Source: Emcibacter sp. (GTDB lineage: Bacteria; Pseudomonadota; Alphaproteobacteria; Sphingomonadales; Emcibacteraceae). From it: 64,000 bases of DNA. Made by a program: the position numbers and the translations under genes. The notes under the pieces are model-generated. The model did not search any database. It saw only the letters and a program-made list of their open reading frames with translations, and had not been told where the DNA came from. The stretch is from the NCBI RefSeq assembly GCF_963675455.1, contig NZ_OY776217.1, positions 2,032,001-2,096,000 on the forward strand, given 5' to 3'. Numbering within the stretch: the stretch's first letter is position 1; every line of letters begins with the position of its first letter. Below, piece by piece: positions 1 to 9,341 of the stretch.

Positions 1-491
1 GTATTCCCTATTTTCCAGGCGAAGAACCGCTGGATCTCAAGGCCGCGGGCGAGGGACTTGGCGCCCTGCTGCCGGCTTTTGAGAAAGAAATGCCCGATGC
101 GGAAGTGGTGATTGAACTTGGCCGTTATTTCGTTGGTGAAGCCGGCATTTATGTGAGCAGGATTGTCGATCGCAAGGTTTCCCGCGGTAATACATTTTTG
201 ATGACCGATGGCGGATTGCATCATCATCTCGCGGCATCCGGAAATTTCGGCCAGGTGATTCGCAAGAATTATCCCGTGGAAATCGGCAATCGCATGGACG
301 GCGGGGACAGGGAAGAGGCCAGTGTCGTCGGCTGCCTGTGTACACCCCTGGATCTTCTGGGCAACAAGATGGAACTTCCGGTCGCTGAAATCGGTGACTA
401 TGTGGTGCTGTTCCAGTCCGGGGCTTATGGCCTGACCGCCAGTCCGACAGCATTTCTGGGCCATGAGGCACCTAGGGAAATCTTGGTTTAG
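1..491 (+). CDS. PLP-dependent decarboxylase, exosortase A-associated (C-terminal part)
   Basis: The reading frame is open from base 3 and ends at TAG 489-491, so only about 162 C-terminal residues of a longer protein are visible. The fragment looks like the C-terminal beta-barrel of fold-type III (alanine racemase/diaminopimelate-ornithine decarboxylase-like) enzymes: it has an ELGRYFVGEAGIYVSRI segment, a TDGG loop and an SGAYG motif near the end. In exosortase A loci such a decarboxylase sits beside an acyl-CoA ligase-like and an asparagine synthase-like gene, and the latter follows here after 15 bp. Its substrate is unknown. The PLP lysine lies outside the window. Confidence 0.82.
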   Translation, partial: IPYFPGEEPLDLKAAGEGLGALLPAFEKEMPDAEVVIELGRYFVGEAGIYVSRIVDRKVSRGNTFLMTDGGLHHHLAASGNFGQVIRKNYPVEIGNRMDGGDREEASVVGCLCTPLDLLGNKMELPVAEIGDYVVLFQSGAYGLTASPTAFLGHEAPREILV

Positions 492-506
492 GGGGATACA
501 GACCAC

Positions 507-2366
507 ATGTCGGGAATTTCAGGTTGGCAGGGTCACGCAGGTGATAACGACGCAGCGGGCAGGCTGATTGGCGAAATGGCCGGTTGCCTGATCCGGGGCG
601 ATCACGAAAGACATCTTGCCGAAAATATCCAGACTTTTTCCTCCACGGCAGGGGCTCTTGCTGTTGTCCCCACTTACGGCAATGGATGCCTTGACTGTGA
701 AGGCGAATTTCAGGCTGCCGTAAACGGTGTCGTCAGATGGCAGAACGACGTTCTGGCCGGGTTGGCCGCACAAAAGAATAACGCCGCAGCCCTGATCGAG
801 GGATACCGGCGCTTTGGCACCGATGTTTTCCGCCTGATGCAGGGCGCCTGGTCGGCAGCACTTCTGGATATGGAAAAACGGGAAACTGCTATAGCCATCG
901 ACAGGACGGGCATTAATTCCCTGTGTTACGCCTGCGGACCGGAAGGCGAGTTTATCTTTTCCACGGTTACGGATGCGGTTAAACGTTTTCCGGGCCTTAA
1001 AACCACCATCAGTCCGCAGTCGGTTTATAACTATCTCTATTATTTCGTCGTGCCGTCCCCGACATCGATCTATGACCAGATGAACAAGCTTGAGCCGGCG
1101 CAGTTTGTGAAATTCAGCAACGGGCAGGTCAGCAAGGGCTTCTACTGGTCCATGCCTTATACCACGGCGGCTTCCGGCAACCGGGATGAATGGAAAGACG
1201 CCTTATGGGATGTTCTTGATCGCAGTTTCGAAAAAACCTTGTCTGATACTGACAGGAACCAGCTTGGGGCATTTCTCAGCGGTGGCCTGGACAGCAGTAC
1301 CGTGGCAGGACTGATGATGAAGCATAATGGCGGCGGTAAAACCTATACCATCGGCTTTCATGAATCACAGTTTGATGAAAGCGGATACGCACGTCTGGCG
1401 GCCGAACATTTCAAGACCGACCATCACGAATATTTCATGGAACCGACCGATGTCGAAAAGGTGATGGAAAATATCGCCGATATTTATGACGAGCCTTACG
1501 GCAATCATTCTGCCGTGGCCGCCTATTACTGTGCAAAAATGGCGAAGGAAAGCGGCGTAAGCACGCTTCTGGCCGGCGACGGTGGTGATGAGATTTTTGC
1601 CGGTAATGAACGATATGTCATGATGAAAAAGATCGAGAAATATGCCCTGATCCCTGGCGGTCTGCGCAAATATTTTCTTGAACCGATTCTGGAATTGCCC
1701 GGCATGCAGCATGTGCCGGTTGTGTCCAAGGCCCGCAGTCTGGCCCGCAGATATGCAACGCCCATGCCTGAAAGGCTTTATTCCTACAGTTTTATTTCCG
1801 GCGTCGAGCCGCTGGATATATTCCGGCCTGAATGCCGCGAAGGCCTGGATACGGAACTGCCGCTTGAACTGATCCGTCAGACCTATCACCGGCATGAAGA
1901 TACCCAGATGCTGCAGCGGATGATGCATATGGATATGCAGATCACCCTGGCGGACAATGATCTTCGCAAGGTCAACCAGATGTGCCGGCTGGCCGGTGTG
2001 GATGTACATTATCCATTTCTCGAAGACGAACTGGTAGAGTTTGCCGCCAGTATTCCGGTGGATGTGATGTTGCCCGGTTACAAGCTGAGGGATTTCTTTA
2101 AATTTGCCATGAAGGGCTTTCTGCCGGACGAAACCCTGACTAAGGAGAAACACGGTTTCGGACTGCCCTTTATGGTCTGGATCCATCGGGATACGAAGCT
2201 GAACGAGCTAGTCACTGACAATGTGTCGGATTTCAAGAAACGGGGATACCTGGAAAATGAATTTCTGGACGATGTTATCGCCTCCTGCAGCCGTGCCGGC
2301 GATCCGGGGGCGGGACTTGCCTGGGATCTGGCAATGCTTGAGATGTGGCTTAAGAATCACTGTTAG
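507..2366 (+). CDS. Asparagine synthase-like amidotransferase of the exosortase A locus, degenerate glutaminase
   Basis: This 619-residue protein has the two-domain plan of glutamine-dependent asparagine synthases: an N-terminal Ntn glutaminase-like domain (about 1-200) and a C-terminal ATP-pyrophosphatase domain with SGGLDSS at about 258-264. Exosortase A loci usually carry one or two such amidotransferases, thought to modify a sugar or a precursor of the exopolysaccharide. The oddity is the N-terminus. It reads MSGISGW where the family has MCGI.GW, so the catalytic Cys2 is Ser, and the usual NGEIYN and downstream glutaminase motifs are also eroded. The glutaminase is therefore probably inactive or altered, and the synthase domain may use ammonia. 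No better upstream start is visible. Confidence 0.85.
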   Translation: MSGISGWQGHAGDNDAAGRLIGEMAGCLIRGDHERHLAENIQTFSSTAGALAVVPTYGNGCLDCEGEFQAAVNGVVRWQNDVLAGLAAQKNNAAALIEGYRRFGTDVFRLMQGAWSAALLDMEKRETAIAIDRTGINSLCYACGPEGEFIFSTVTDAVKRFPGLKTTISPQSVYNYLYYFVVPSPTSIYDQMNKLEPAQFVKFSNGQVSKGFYWSMPYTTAASGNRDEWKDALWDVLDRSFEKTLSDTDRNQLGAFLSGGLDSSTVAGLMMKHNGGGKTYTIGFHESQFDESGYARLAAEHFKTDHHEYFMEPTDVEKVMENIADIYDEPYGNHSAVAAYYCAKMAKESGVSTLLAGDGGDEIFAGNERYVMMKKIEKYALIPGGLRKYFLEPILELPGMQHVPVVSKARSLARRYATPMPERLYSYSFISGVEPLDIFRPECREGLDTELPLELIRQTYHRHEDTQMLQRMMHMDMQITLADNDLRKVNQMCRLAGVDVHYPFLEDELVEFAASIPVDVMLPGYKLRDFFKFAMKGFLPDETLTKEKHGFGLPFMVWIHRDTKLNELVTDNVSDFKKRGYLENEFLDDVIASCSRAGDPGAGLAWDLAMLEMWLKNHC

Positions 2367-2602
2367 GAATATTAACTATAATATTATCAGAATTGGATTT
2401 TGTAGGACATATGATGTAATATACGCCGCAAGCGGGGTGAGGCAAGGAATTCACCGGCGGAGATTAAATAGCGCGTTACATTATTCTCATATGTTTGCAT
2501 TAATTTAACATTTTACAGCTAAACATAGGGTGAAATGACGCATATTGGGGTGACCTGTTAGGGGCATCAATAAGAATAGTAATAGATGGAAGGGAATGTG
2601 CT

Positions 2603-3256
2603 GTGAACAAGACTAAATTTGAGAACACAAGTATTCGTGCTGTTGTGGCAAAAATGGCAGCTGTACTTGCTGTCCTGGTAGTAGCCGGTTGTGCAACCGG
2701 TGGCGGTGATTTGCCGTCGGCGAACTTTGTGCCGATTGATGAAGGACCGGGTAAACCTTATGTTGTCGGTCCGCTTGACAATCTGCAGATATTTGTCTGG
2801 CGTAACCCGGAACTGTCGACCAGCGTCACAGTCCGTCCTGACGGCCGTTTTTCAGTGCCTCTGATTGACGATATGGCTGCTACAGGAAGAACGCCGACGC
2901 AGCTGGCTCGGGATATCGAGAAAAAACTTGCCGAATATATCCAGAGCCCGATTGTGACAGTCATTGTCAGCGGCTTCCAGGGTCCATTCGCACAGCAGGT
3001 TCGTGTCGTGGGATCTGCAACATCTCCGCAGGCTATCCCTTATCGCGCAAATATGACTCTGCTTGACCTTATGATTGCAGTAGGCGGTACAACGGAATTT
3101 GCTGCCGGTAACAGTGCCGTGCTTGCCCGTGTAGAAGACGGCGTACAGCGTGAATATAATATTCGTATTGACGACCTGATCAAGGATGGTGATGTCAGCG
3201 CGAATGTGATGATCAATCCGGGTGATGTCATCATTATTCCGGAAAGCTTCTTCTAA
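2603..3256 (+). CDS. Polysaccharide export outer-membrane lipoprotein (Wza-like), XrtA-associated
   Basis: A 217-residue protein starting at GTG 2603 behind a good ribosome site (GGAAGGG, 2588-2594). The signal sequence ends in a lipobox, VVAGC, with the lipidated cysteine at residue 30. The rest is a Poly_export domain followed by a SLBB-like part: 'GPLDNLQIFVWRNPEL', 'TVRPDGRFSVPLIDD', 'INPGDVIIIPESFF'. These proteins form the outer-membrane channel for exopolysaccharide. The gene is the first of the export set (export protein, chain-length regulator, kinase). The 236-bp gap upstream is AT-rich and probably holds the promoter, but I could not fix -35/-10 boxes. Confidence 0.9.
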   Translation: MNKTKFENTSIRAVVAKMAAVLAVLVVAGCATGGGDLPSANFVPIDEGPGKPYVVGPLDNLQIFVWRNPELSTSVTVRPDGRFSVPLIDDMAATGRTPTQLARDIEKKLAEYIQSPIVTVIVSGFQGPFAQQVRVVGSATSPQAIPYRANMTLLDLMIAVGGTTEFAAGNSAVLARVEDGVQREYNIRIDDLIKDGDVSANVMINPGDVIIIPESFF

Positions 3257-3268
3257 GAATTGGCCGGT

Positions 3269-3332
3269 CGGGCGGGATATTCCCGCCCGCTGGTTGGTTT
3301 CCGCCGGTGCCGGGGGCACTTTGGTGGCGGAA
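3269..3332 (+). other. Two adjacent stem-loops between export and chain-length genes
   Basis: The first hairpin (3269-3289) is a perfect 9-bp GC stem, CGGGCGGGA/TCCCGCCCG, with a 3-base loop. The second (3299-3332) has a 7-bp outer stem TTCCGCC/GGCGGAA and an inner GTGCC/GGCAC stem. Neither is followed by a clear T-run on the + strand, so they look more like an mRNA-stabilising or attenuating structure than a strong terminator. They could set different levels of the export protein and the genes behind it. Confidence 0.55.
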
Positions 3333-3366
3333 AAAATGTTACTAGGTTTGGGATATTGAGAAAAAC

Positions 3367-4962
3367 ATGCAGGAACTATATCAACAAATAATTTCCATCT
3401 TGTATGGCGTCTGGCGCAAGCGGCATTATGCCCTGATTGTATCCTGGGTAGTCTGCATTGCCGGCTGGATGTATGTGGCTCAGATTCCAAACAAATACCA
3501 GTCCAGTGCAAGGATCCATGTGGATGCTGAAACCATGCTGAAGCCCTTGATGAAAGGGCTTGCGGTTTCAAATAACGTCTATGACCAGGTCCGCATGATG
3601 CGCCAGACCCTGATCAGTCGTCCGAATATCGAAAAAGTGATCCGCATGACCGATCTGGATATGACGGTGACTTCGGAAAGTGAAACCGAGAAACTGGTTG
3701 AGGCCCTGAGCGAGGACATCAATATCAACATCCAGGGGGCTGCCAACCTGTTCCAGATCTCTTATGAGAACAGCAATCCTGCGGTGGCCAAGAAGGTGGT
3801 TCAGTCGCTGCTGAATATCTTTATCGAGGACAAGCTGGCAACAGGACGCAAAGACCTGTCATCCGCGCTGCGTTTCATCGAGGAACAGATCCGCGAATAT
3901 GAAGAGCAGATGGAAATAGCGGAACAGCGGACAGCCGAGTTCAAGCAGAAAAACATGTCCTTCCTGTCCGGACAGGGCAGTTCCTATTTTGATCAGATGC
4001 AGCAGGCCCAGTCAGCCGTTGCTGTGGTGAAAAACCAGATTAATGAATATCGTAACAAACAGAAGCAGATGAAAGCCTACCTGGAGAATATTCCGCCATA
4101 CCTGGCGTCCGGTTCAGGAACTGGTCCGGCGATCGGTGGGGCCGGTCCTTCTTCATCAAGCAATCTGGCCAACAGGATTTCAATTCTTGAACAACGCCTG
4201 GATGATCTTTATGCCCGCGGTTACAAGGACCAGCATCCGGATGTAAAAATCATTGCTGCCCAGATTGGTGATCTGCAGGGAAAAATGGCTGAAGAGCAGG
4301 CTGAACTGGCTCAGGCTCTGGAAGAAGGTGATACCGAGAAACTCCAGTCCACGGCCGGTGTCCGCCCCAATCCGGTCTATGACCAGCTGAATATGAATAT
4401 CATTGAACTGGAAGGCGAGATCGCCAGCCTCCAGGCCCGTTTGGCGCAAAAGGAAGATGAAGTGAAACGTCTTGCTTCCTATGCCCAGCGTGTACCGGAA
4501 GTAGAGGCCGAGCTGGCCCGTCTGAACCGGGATTACGGCATCATCAAGAGAAACTATAATGAACTGCTGGAAAAACGGGAATCCGCAAGGATTTCCCAGG
4601 ATCTGGAAACAAAGTCAGATCGTGTCCAGTTCCGTGTGATCGAGCCGCCGCAAGAGGCCCGTGAGCCAAGCAGCCCGAACCGCCTGCTGTATGTTCTCGG
4701 GGTCCTTTTTGTCGGCCTTGGCGCCGGCGTCGGGGTTGCCTTCCTGATGAGCCAGATGCATTCGACTTTCTCTACCGAACAACGTTTGAGAGATGTTTTG
4801 TCGATGCCTGTTCTGGGTAGCATTTCAGCAATTCCTTCCCCGCAGGAACTGCAGGGCAGAAAACGCAAGCTTATCCTGTTTTCAATTATGTTGGCCGGTC
4901 TGTTTATCTCCTGCATCAGTGTCTATGCAATGATGAACTATTTCCATGTGCCCACGGCGTAA
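3367..4962 (+). CDS. Chain-length determinant (Wzz/GNVR family), XrtA-associated
   Basis: This 531-residue inner-membrane protein sets the length of the exported polysaccharide. It has a transmembrane segment near residues 20-40, a long periplasmic coiled-coil-rich middle (about 170-430, many E/Q/K heptads), a second membrane segment near 440-462 and a third near 500-525. The third segment is typical of the PEP-CTERM/exosortase version of the family rather than classical Wzz. The R.NRLLYVLGVLFVGLGAG stretch before the second helix matches the GNVR-type end. It follows the export lipoprotein and precedes the tyrosine kinase, the partner whose activity such proteins control. Confidence 0.9.
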   Translation: MQELYQQIISILYGVWRKRHYALIVSWVVCIAGWMYVAQIPNKYQSSARIHVDAETMLKPLMKGLAVSNNVYDQVRMMRQTLISRPNIEKVIRMTDLDMTVTSESETEKLVEALSEDININIQGAANLFQISYENSNPAVAKKVVQSLLNIFIEDKLATGRKDLSSALRFIEEQIREYEEQMEIAEQRTAEFKQKNMSFLSGQGSSYFDQMQQAQSAVAVVKNQINEYRNKQKQMKAYLENIPPYLASGSGTGPAIGGAGPSSSSNLANRISILEQRLDDLYARGYKDQHPDVKIIAAQIGDLQGKMAEEQAELAQALEEGDTEKLQSTAGVRPNPVYDQLNMNIIELEGEIASLQARLAQKEDEVKRLASYAQRVPEVEAELARLNRDYGIIKRNYNELLEKRESARISQDLETKSDRVQFRVIEPPQEAREPSSPNRLLYVLGVLFVGLGAGVGVAFLMSQMHSTFSTEQRLRDVLSMPVLGSISAIPSPQELQGRKRKLILFSIMLAGLFISCISVYAMMNYFHVPTA

Positions 4963-4988
4963 ATACTGAACTTATAAGAAGAAAAATC

Positions 4989-5945
4989 ATGAGTTTGATC
5001 GAAAAAGCTGCAGAGAAAATGAAAAAAACGGAAAGCCTTGTGGAAAAGGCGGCCAGAAAAGCGGCCGAAACTGCCGCAAAGGCGAAAGCCTCCGTCGAAC
5101 CCTCTGCCAGTCCGGCCGATGCTGAACAGCCAAAAGTTTCCGAACAGACCTCGCCTACGGCGCCGGTGGAAACCCCGGCAAAGCCGGTTTCCAGATCCTA
5201 TGGCCGCACAAGCCGCTATGTGGAGATCAATTTTGATGAACTGAAAGCACAGAATATACCGGTTATGGAAACCGATAATTCTGTTATTTCCGAGGAATTC
5301 CGGATCGTCAAGAGGAGCCTTCTCCTGAACGCCTTTGCCAAGGGCGATTCTGCGATCAAGAACGGCAATCTCATCATGGTGACCAGTACCCAGCCGGACG
5401 AGGGCAAGACCTTTTGCGCGATCAGCCTGGCCATGAGTATGGCCATGGAACGGGATCTGACTGTTCTGCTGATTGACGCGGATGTGGAAAAGCCGGATGT
5501 CATGAAACGACTGGGTGTCAAGGCCGACTTGGGCCTGATTGATGTCATTGAAAACAAAAGCCTTGATCTTTCAGACTGTCTTTTGAAAACCAATATTCCA
5601 AATCTTACTCTTTTGCCGGCAGGAAAAAAACACCGGCTCACCACCGAGCTTCTGGCCAGTGAGCGGATGGGCGACATTGTCAACGAAGTTGCCAAACGTT
5701 ATCCGGACCGGGTGATCATCATTGATTCACCGCCGGTTCTTGCCAGCAGTTCTGCATCAGTTCTGGCTCTCAGTGTGGGCCAGGTCCTCTATGTAGTGGA
5801 AGCTGACAAAACCCGTGAAATAGATCTGAAGGAAGCCTTGTCGATGATTGGTTCCTCTGAACACATCAATCTTCTGCTGAATAAATCGCGTTTCTCCGGC
5901 GGCAAGAAGAAGTTCGGATCATATTACGGTTATGGCCATCAATAA
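4989..5945 (+). CDS. Tyrosine-protein kinase (BY-kinase, CpsD/CapB-like), XrtA-associated
   Basis: A 318-residue cytoplasmic bacterial tyrosine kinase. After a basic, Ala/Lys-rich N-terminal tail (about 1-75), the ATPase core has Walker A (PDEGKT, about 134-139), Walker A' (VLLIDADVEKPD) and Walker B (RVIIIDSPPV). The C-terminus ends GSYYGYGHQ, a short tyrosine-rich tail of the kind these enzymes autophosphorylate. Kinase and membrane activator are separate genes here, as in CapA/CapB, and not fused as in Wzc. It follows the chain-length gene by 26 bp and likely regulates polymerisation and export. Confidence 0.9.
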   Translation: MSLIEKAAEKMKKTESLVEKAARKAAETAAKAKASVEPSASPADAEQPKVSEQTSPTAPVETPAKPVSRSYGRTSRYVEINFDELKAQNIPVMETDNSVISEEFRIVKRSLLLNAFAKGDSAIKNGNLIMVTSTQPDEGKTFCAISLAMSMAMERDLTVLLIDADVEKPDVMKRLGVKADLGLIDVIENKSLDLSDCLLKTNIPNLTLLPAGKKHRLTTELLASERMGDIVNEVAKRYPDRVIIIDSPPVLASSSASVLALSVGQVLYVVEADKTREIDLKEALSMIGSSEHINLLLNKSRFSGGKKKFGSYYGYGHQ

Positions 5946-5969
5946 ATAACAACAACCTGGGGCGGGAAT

Positions 5970-7427
5970 ATGAAAAAACAGAATAAAATCGCGTATGCCA
6001 TCCTTCCGGCGTTTGTGGGGGCATCTTTACCTGTGGCCGGTTATGCGGCTGACTGGGAGATATCCCCATCGCTTTCCGTCATTGAAACCTATACCGACAA
6101 TGTGGACCTGGACAGCGCCCAGGCCGAGGGTGATTTCATTACGCAGGTTGCTCCGACCATTGCAATCAAGGCTGACGGTGCCCGTCTGGATCTGAATCTG
6201 AATTATACGCCGAACTATTTTTATTATCCCGATGCTGTTGGCGATAAAGACGAAATTCGTCACAATCTGGCCTTCAGCGTGCATTCGGAGCTGTCACAGG
6301 ATCTTTTCTTCGTGGATGCCAATGCCGATATCAATCAAAGGTACCTGGACCGGCGCCAGGCAATTTCCAGTGTGGATGGCAGCAGAACCCTGAACCGGGC
6401 GACAATCCAGACCTACCGTATGCGGCCTTATCTGACCCGTCATTTCGGTTCATTTGCCGACGCCCGTCTTGAGGCAAATGTCAGGCATGTCAGAAGTGGC
6501 GACCGTGAACGTCTGGATAATGCCGGTTCCGATTTTGAAAAAGCGACCAGCTACGGCAGCCGGCTAACCGTTGACAGTGGCAGCCAGTTTTCCCGTATTG
6601 GATGGAGCTACGCCGTCTATTATAATAATCAGCAAAGGGTGTCGGTGGATGACTATGTCAGCTATGGCACTCGCCTGGACGGCAGTTACCGGGTGAACCG
6701 CATGCTGTCTCTGCTGGGCAGCGCCGGGTATGAATCCCGCGACGCCAATGACAACGCCTTTGTGGAATTTGACAATTTTGTCTGGGATGCAGGTTTCCGG
6801 CTTGTTCCCGGACCGCGGACGTCCATTTCTTTCCGATATGGCAACCAGTATCGCGGGGATACCTTCTCCCTGAGCGCTTTTTACAGGATCACGCCCAAGG
6901 CACAACTTTCTGTGACTTACAGGGATCTTCTGGAGACCTATCAGACTCTGGAAGTGATTGATTCCTTTGTAGTTGACCCCTTTTCCGGTGAAATTTCAAA
7001 TAACGGAATCGACTTCCTGGATGACAGTTTTGTCCGGACTAAAACCTGGCGGGTGGCCCTGCAGGGAGAACGGGGACGCACAAGCTACAGCATAAGCGGT
7101 TCAAACAGACGCTATTCTTCCGAGGTTGCTTCCCGTAATGAAGAACGCTGGACAGCGGCTGCTTCCCTGACCCGGAGAATTAGCCGCAGGCTGACAGCAT
7201 CGGTCAATGGCTCTTTCAGCTACTCCGAGTATAACTTTAATGTTGATAGCATTGAAGCTCCTGTTGACGATAAATTCTGGAGCGCCGGGGCAAATATCTC
7301 TTACAGAATCTCTGAATCTCTGACATCTGCCCTTTCTTATGTTCATTCCGACCGGACAGGCACCCGTTCGCCTCTGCTGAATCGGCCGTCCAACTATATT
7401 TCCTTCTCGATCAGGGCGGCGCTGTAG
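5970..7427 (+). CDS. Outer-membrane beta-barrel protein of the XrtA/PEP-CTERM system
   Basis: The 485-residue product has a signal peptide (hydrophobic stretch 9-25, cleavage likely after GYAA). Alternating aromatic/polar beta-strands follow to the C-terminus, which ends in an aromatic-rich strand (YISFSIRAAL), as expected of an outer-membrane barrel. Position and length fit the beta-barrel family found in exosortase A loci between the tyrosine kinase and the ATPase. A role in passing the polysaccharide across the outer membrane is inferred from context. The start ATG follows GGGGCGGGA at good spacing. Confidence 0.82.
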   Translation: MKKQNKIAYAILPAFVGASLPVAGYAADWEISPSLSVIETYTDNVDLDSAQAEGDFITQVAPTIAIKADGARLDLNLNYTPNYFYYPDAVGDKDEIRHNLAFSVHSELSQDLFFVDANADINQRYLDRRQAISSVDGSRTLNRATIQTYRMRPYLTRHFGSFADARLEANVRHVRSGDRERLDNAGSDFEKATSYGSRLTVDSGSQFSRIGWSYAVYYNNQQRVSVDDYVSYGTRLDGSYRVNRMLSLLGSAGYESRDANDNAFVEFDNFVWDAGFRLVPGPRTSISFRYGNQYRGDTFSLSAFYRITPKAQLSVTYRDLLETYQTLEVIDSFVVDPFSGEISNNGIDFLDDSFVRTKTWRVALQGERGRTSYSISGSNRRYSSEVASRNEERWTAAASLTRRISRRLTASVNGSFSYSEYNFNVDSIEAPVDDKFWSAGANISYRISESLTSALSYVHSDRTGTRSPLLNRPSNYISFSIRAAL

Positions 7428-7435
7428 GTACAAAT

Positions 7436-8473
7436 ATGTATGCTGAATTTTACGGCCTAGAAGGTAAACCCTTCCAACTGACTCCGGATCCCCGGTTCTA
7501 CTTTGACAGTAGCACTCACCATAAGGCTATGGCCTATCTGACCTATGGTCTCAGCCAGGGTGAGGGGTTTATCATCATCACCGGTGAAATCGGTGCCGGC
7601 AAGACAACTCTGGTCGGGCATTTGCTGAATGAACTGGATACTGACCAGTTTGTTGCGGCCAAGATCGTTACCACCAATCTGGGGGCCGATGATATTCTGC
7701 GGATGGTCGCCGTTGGTTTCGGGCTGGATGCAAACGGAAAGGACAAAGCCGTTCTTCTGCGCGACATCGAGGTTTTCCTGAGGCAGAACCACAAGAACGG
7801 CCGGCGGGCCCTGCTGCTGATTGATGAAGTTCAGAATCTGCCGACAAAGGCGCTGGAAGAATTGCGCATGCTGTCCAATTTCCAGGAAGGGGACCGTGCG
7901 CTCTTGCAGAGTTTTCTGGTCGGACAACCGGAATTCAGGGACAAATGGGCCTTTGATCCGGAACTGGAACAGTTGCGCCAGAGGGTGATTGCCACCCATC
8001 ATCTGCAGGCCATGACCTATGAGGAAACGCGGGAATATGTAGAACATCGTCTGGCCCTGGTGGGCTGGAAAAATGATCCTTCGTTTGATGACGGCGCCTT
8101 CAGGAAAATATATGAATTTACCCAGGGTGTGCCAAGGCGCCTGAATACGTTGTGTTCAAGGATACTGCTGTTCGGCGCCATTGAGGAAATTCACAATATC
8201 AATGAGCAAGTAGTCGCGGACGTTATTACGGATATGGAGCAGGAAAATGCTCTGGCGACACAACCGATAAATAGCCCGTCCTCGATCAGGGGCGCTGTCA
8301 ACGGCGGGGGAGTGTCCTCTGGAAGAGCCGTGACGAACGGCGGACTTCCAGCCGGTCTGGAAGAGAGGCTGGATACTCTCGAAAAATATGTTCGTGTGCA
8401 TGATGATACTATCAAGGCCGTGCTGGATATTGCGTCTGTCTGGCTTGGAAAGAATGCCGAGAGGGACGAATAG
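7436..8473 (+). CDS. XrtA-associated ATPase (ExeA/GspA-like AAA protein)
   Basis: A 345-residue AAA-type ATPase that begins MYAEFYGLEGKPFQLTPDPRFY, the signature start of the ExeA/GspA-related family. Walker A (GEIGAGKTT) lies at about 51-59 and Walker B (LLLIDEVQNLP) at about 122-132. The last 60 residues are a Ser/Gly-rich linker and a short predicted helix. The gene starts 8 bp after the beta-barrel gene and ends 5 bp before the deacetylase gene, so it belongs to the same transcript. The family is a marker of exosortase A exopolysaccharide loci; what it energises is not known. Confidence 0.88.
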   Translation: MYAEFYGLEGKPFQLTPDPRFYFDSSTHHKAMAYLTYGLSQGEGFIIITGEIGAGKTTLVGHLLNELDTDQFVAAKIVTTNLGADDILRMVAVGFGLDANGKDKAVLLRDIEVFLRQNHKNGRRALLLIDEVQNLPTKALEELRMLSNFQEGDRALLQSFLVGQPEFRDKWAFDPELEQLRQRVIATHHLQAMTYEETREYVEHRLALVGWKNDPSFDDGAFRKIYEFTQGVPRRLNTLCSRILLFGAIEEIHNINEQVVADVITDMEQENALATQPINSPSSIRGAVNGGGVSSGRAVTNGGLPAGLEERLDTLEKYVRVHDDTIKAVLDIASVWLGKNAERDE

Positions 8474-8478
8474 ATATC

Positions 8479-9321
8479 ATGACAGGCCAGATCAGGAATG
8501 CCATGACGGTGGATGTGGAAGATTATTTCCAGGTCGGGGCGTTTGAAAAGGACATCAGCCGCGCCGACTGGGATACACTTCCCTGCAGGGTAGAGCAGAA
8601 TACCGACAAAATTCTCCAGATGTTTGACGATGCGGGTGTGAAAGCGACCTTCTTTACCCTTGGCTGGGTGGCGGAAAGATATCCGGCACTTGTCCGCAGG
8701 ATTGTGGAAGAGGGCCACGAACTGGCCAGCCACGGCATGGCTCACTGGCGGGTGACCGACCAGGATCGTGACGTATTCAGGGAAGATGTTCTGCGTTCTA
8801 AAAAACTTCTGGAGGATGTGGGCGGGTGTCCGATCAGGGGATACCGGGCAGCAAGTTTTTCGATTGGGGAGAAAAACCTGTGGGCTCTTGACGTTCTGGA
8901 AGAAGCTGGTTTCGACTACAGTTCCAGCATTTATCCGATCCGGCACGATCACTATGGCATGCCGGATGCGCCGCGCTTTTCGTTTATGCCCATTGACGGA
9001 CGTCGTTTTCTGGAAATGCCTGTCACAACTGTCGATATTGCCGGACGGAAAATTCCCTGCGGGGGAGGCGGCTATTTCAGGCTTTTGCCCTATTTTATTT
9101 CCAAATGGGCCATGTCCCGGGTCAACAGCAGGGACGAAGAGTCCTGTATTTTTTATTTTCATCCCTGGGAAATCGATCCGGACCAGCCGCGACAAAATCA
9201 GGCTGGAATGAAATCCAGATTCCGTCACTACACAAATCTTGATGTGATGGAAAAGAAACTGCGCCGGGTGCTTGCTGATTTCAGCTGGGGCCGGATGGAT
9301 GAAATTTTTCTGAACAACTAG
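8479..9321 (+). CDS. Polysaccharide deacetylase (NodB homology), XrtA-associated
   Basis: The 280-residue protein is a carbohydrate esterase family 4 enzyme. It shows the metal-binding Asp in TVDVEDYF (residues 11-18), the HELASHGMAHW motif (H-x5-H region, near 80) and the later CGGGGYFRLLP and FYFHPWEID segments of the exosortase A subgroup. No signal peptide is seen, so it may act on a cytoplasmic or membrane-proximal intermediate. It would remove N- or O-acetyl groups from the polysaccharide or its precursor. Confidence 0.9.
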   Translation: MTGQIRNAMTVDVEDYFQVGAFEKDISRADWDTLPCRVEQNTDKILQMFDDAGVKATFFTLGWVAERYPALVRRIVEEGHELASHGMAHWRVTDQDRDVFREDVLRSKKLLEDVGGCPIRGYRAASFSIGEKNLWALDVLEEAGFDYSSSIYPIRHDHYGMPDAPRFSFMPIDGRRFLEMPVTTVDIAGRKIPCGGGGYFRLLPYFISKWAMSRVNSRDEESCIFYFHPWEIDPDQPRQNQAGMKSRFRHYTNLDVMEKKLRRVLADFSWGRMDEIFLNN

Positions 9322-9341
9322 TTCTGTTTACAGGGGCGGGC

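Noticed and set aside
1365..2186. 273-codon - strand frame inside the asparagine-synthase-like gene
   Set aside because: Shadow of a well-supported gene; no ribosome site or domain.
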